Notes under the pieces: model-generated
The model's input: only the letters and a program-made list of their open reading frames with translations
The model's database searches: none
What the model was told of the DNA's origin: nothing
From: Bacteroidales bacterium
Lineage (GTDB): Bacteria > Bacteroidota > Bacteroidia > Bacteroidales > NBLH01
Direction: 5' to 3'
NCBI GenBank assembly: GCA_027083715.1
Contig: JALWNR010000082.1
Location: forward strand, 1 to 7,726
DNA length: 7,726 nt
Translations under genes and position numbers: made by a program
Shown: positions 6,118 through 7,726 of the stretch, in pieces
Numbering within the stretch: position 1 is the first letter of the stretch
How the letters are laid out: each line of letters opens with the position of its first letter

Positions 6118-6122
6118 TTTTA

Positions 6123-7160
6123 ATGAAAAAGAAACTGTTTAATTATGATTGTCCTATGTATAAAGGTTCAACAACTTCTATTATAAATGGATGTAGTGAA
6201 GGGATAATTAATCTTAATAATCTTTCTTATAGATGGGCTTATAATCTTTGGGAAATGATGCTTGCTAATACTTGGTTTCCAAAAGAAGTGGATTTAACAG
6301 AAGATGCAAGACAATATAGAAATCTACTTCCTTCGGAAAAAAGGATGTATGATAAGGTCTTAAGCCAACTTATATTTATGGATTCTATCCAAACAAATAA
6401 TACAGTAGATAATGTAAATCCTTGGATAACAGCACCTGAAGTTAATATGTGTTTAGTTAGACAAAGTTTTGAAGAAGCATTACATGCTCAAAGCTATGCA
6501 GTAATGGTTGATAGTATCTCTTTAAATACTGAAGAAATTTATGAAATGTGGAGAGATGATAAAGAATTAAAATCAAAAAATGAATTTATTGGTAATGTAT
6601 ATGAACAATATGGACAAAGAGCTATTGATGGGGATGATGAAGCTAAAATTTATATGATAGTAGCAAATCAATGTTTAGAAGGGATTTATTTTTATAGTGG
6701 ATTTGCTGGAATATATGTACTTGCAAGAGCTGGGAAGATGCTTGGAAGTGCACAGATGATTAGATTTATTCAAAGAGATGAAGTAACTCATCTTCAATTG
6801 TTTGCAAATATTTATAAAGAAATACAAAAAGAATATCCATCTTTATTTACTGAAAAAGTTATAAATAATGTAAAAGATATGTTTTATCAAGCATATGAAC
6901 TTGAAAGAAAATGGGGTGAATATATTACTGAAGAGGCTATTTTAGGTTTTAGTAATGAACTTATTGATAAATTTATAAAATATCTAACAAATAAAAGATT
7001 AAAAGCTATAGGTCTTGAAGAGATGTTCCCTGAAGTAGGACAAAAAAATCCTTTAAGTTGGTTTGATAGTTTTAGTAGTTTTAATGAACAAAAAACAAAT
7101 TTCTTTGAAGGAAATGTTACTAATTATTCAAAAGGTAGTTTAAATTTTGATGACTTTTAA
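6123..7160 (+). CDS. nrdB: Class I ribonucleotide-diphosphate reductase, beta (R2) subunit
   Basis: 345 residues. Houses the di-metal/tyrosyl radical centre that NrdA uses to reduce ribonucleoside diphosphates to deoxyribonucleotides in the cytoplasm. By alignment to E. coli R2, all key residues are present: ligands D87 (FMDSIQ), E118 and H121 (FEEALH), E186 (CLEGIYF), E220 and H223 (QRDEVTH); radical tyrosine Y125; transfer-path W51 and D219; C-terminal tail tyrosine Y335 in NYSKGSLNFDDF, the tail that docks in NrdA. Length and C-terminus are intact. The protein most resembles Campylobacterota NrdB by recall (SYRWAYNLWEMMLANTWFPKEVD, NEQKTNFFEGNVTNYSKG). All 12 arginines use AGA/AGG, whereas the PP2C gene on the left uses CGN for 9 of 15. 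No nrdA is in the window; in Campylobacterota the two genes are often separate (from memory). The final codons overlap the next gene. Confidence 0.96.
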   Translation: MKKKLFNYDCPMYKGSTTSIINGCSEGIINLNNLSYRWAYNLWEMMLANTWFPKEVDLTEDARQYRNLLPSEKRMYDKVLSQLIFMDSIQTNNTVDNVNPWITAPEVNMCLVRQSFEEALHAQSYAVMVDSISLNTEEIYEMWRDDKELKSKNEFIGNVYEQYGQRAIDGDDEAKIYMIVANQCLEGIYFYSGFAGIYVLARAGKMLGSAQMIRFIQRDEVTHLQLFANIYKEIQKEYPSLFTEKVINNVKDMFYQAYELERKWGEYITEEAILGFSNELIDKFIKYLTNKRLKAIGLEEMFPEVGQKNPLSWFDSFSSFNEQKTNFFEGNVTNYSKGSLNFDDF

Positions 7161-7726
7161 TTTAACTAAAAAAGATTTTTTATATTTATTTGCTTTATCG
7201 ATTGGTATTTATATTAGTTTTTTTCATTTAAATGTTCCTTTGTTTGATTTAGATGAAGGGGCTTTTAGTGAAGCTACGAGAGAGATGCTTGCAAGTGGTA
7301 ATTTTTTGACTACTTATTTAAATGGTGATTTGAGATTTGATAAACCTATTTTAATTTATTGGTTACAAGCTTTAAGTGTTTCTTTTTTTGGGCTTAATGA
7401 ATTTGCATTAAGGCTTCCTTCTGCTATTAGTGCTACTATTTGGGCTTTTGGAATATATTTTTTTGTAAGAATGTTAAAAAATAGTAAATTAGCATTTTTG
7501 AGTGCTTTTTTTATGGTCACTTCTTTGCAAGTTCCAATAATTGCAAAGGCTGCTATTGCTGATAGTTTATTAAATATGTGGATAGCTTTTAGTATGTTTA
7601 GTATTTATCTTTTTTATGAAAAAAGGGAAAATATTTATATTTATCTAACTTTTATATTTATAGGATTTGGAACTCTTACAAAAGGTCCTGTAGCTATTAT
7701 GATACCTTTTGTGGTAAGTGGGTTGT
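7150..7726 (+). CDS. GT39/ArnT-like membrane glycosyltransferase (partial, C-terminus off window)
   Basis: Open from ATG at 7150 to the window end: 192 residues of a protein usually around 450-550. Membrane helices are at about 10-26, 67-82, 91-108, 113-130, 138-154 and 160-176. The first loop holds FDLDEGAFSEATREM (32-46) with the acidic pair typical of GT-C enzymes, then LRFDKPILIYWLQAL (61-75), equivalent to the family YxKPPLxYWL motif, and TKGP (177-180), also characteristic. The family transfers a sugar from a polyprenyl-phosphate carrier to lipid A, protein or another envelope acceptor; the acceptor cannot be told from this fragment. The start overlaps the nrdB end by 11 bases in another frame, suggesting translational coupling. 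Another ATG at 7285 (M46) lies inside the conserved loop and would remove the DxDE motif, so 7150 is preferred. All five arginines are AGA/AGG, matching nrdB. Confidence 0.88.
   Translation, partial: MTFNLTKKDFLYLFALSIGIYISFFHLNVPLFDLDEGAFSEATREMLASGNFLTTYLNGDLRFDKPILIYWLQALSVSFFGLNEFALRLPSAISATIWAFGIYFFVRMLKNSKLAFLSAFFMVTSLQVPIIAKAAIADSLLNMWIAFSMFSIYLFYEKRENIYIYLTFIFIGFGTLTKGPVAIMIPFVVSGL

Noticed and set aside
6050..6122. Mobile-element boundary at the junction
   Set aside because: No transposase, integrase, tRNA fragment, terminal inverted repeat or target duplication is visible; the only inverted repeat here fits a repressor operator better.

Overview
The window looks like two different genomic backgrounds joined near 6062-6111. 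Left of that point (1 to about 6060) all genes read leftward on the minus strand and look like Bacteroidota (Bacteroidales-like) envelope and signalling genes. They comprise two TonB proteins with the Bacteroidota N-terminus and (F/P)PGG C-terminal domain, a BlaI/M56 repressor-protease pair, a lipoprotein and a PP2C-LysM protein. Starts there lack Shine-Dalgarno sequences and arginine codons are mixed. Right of that point two genes read rightward. They are more AT-rich, use only AGA/AGG for arginine in all that I read (17 of 17), and begin with a clear AAAAGGA ribosome site and a perfect TATAAT box. Their proteins resemble Campylobacterota (Arcobacter/Campylobacter-like) products. Either genes were transferred or this is a chimeric assembly; the sequence alone cannot decide.

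Minus strand, in transcription order: a BlaI/MecI-type repressor (6049-5678) and an M56 metalloprotease with a degenerate M23/LytM tail (5676-4330), one base apart; a 238-base gap with a promoter-like element; two diverged TonB paralogs (4091-3420 and 3288-2608) ending at a strong hairpin terminator (2565-2590); a lipoprotein of unrecognised family (2461-1298); and a PP2C Ser/Thr phosphatase with one membrane segment and a LysM domain (1146 to beyond base 1). The PP2C gene has no stop in the window and is easy to miss.

Plus strand: nrdB, the class I ribonucleotide reductase small subunit (6123-7160), then a GT39/ArnT-type membrane glycosyltransferase (7150 to beyond 7726) overlapping it by 11 bases.

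Together the left half suggests an envelope-sensing neighbourhood: a membrane protease-repressor switch, energy transducers for outer-membrane transport, a lipoprotein and a phosphatase with a periplasmic peptidoglycan-binding module. Near-identical 30-bp elements lie 64 and 67 bases upstream of the PP2C gene and the first TonB gene, hinting at co-regulation. There is no stretch over 300 bases without a gene. I saw no RNA genes, CRISPR arrays or insertion sequences.
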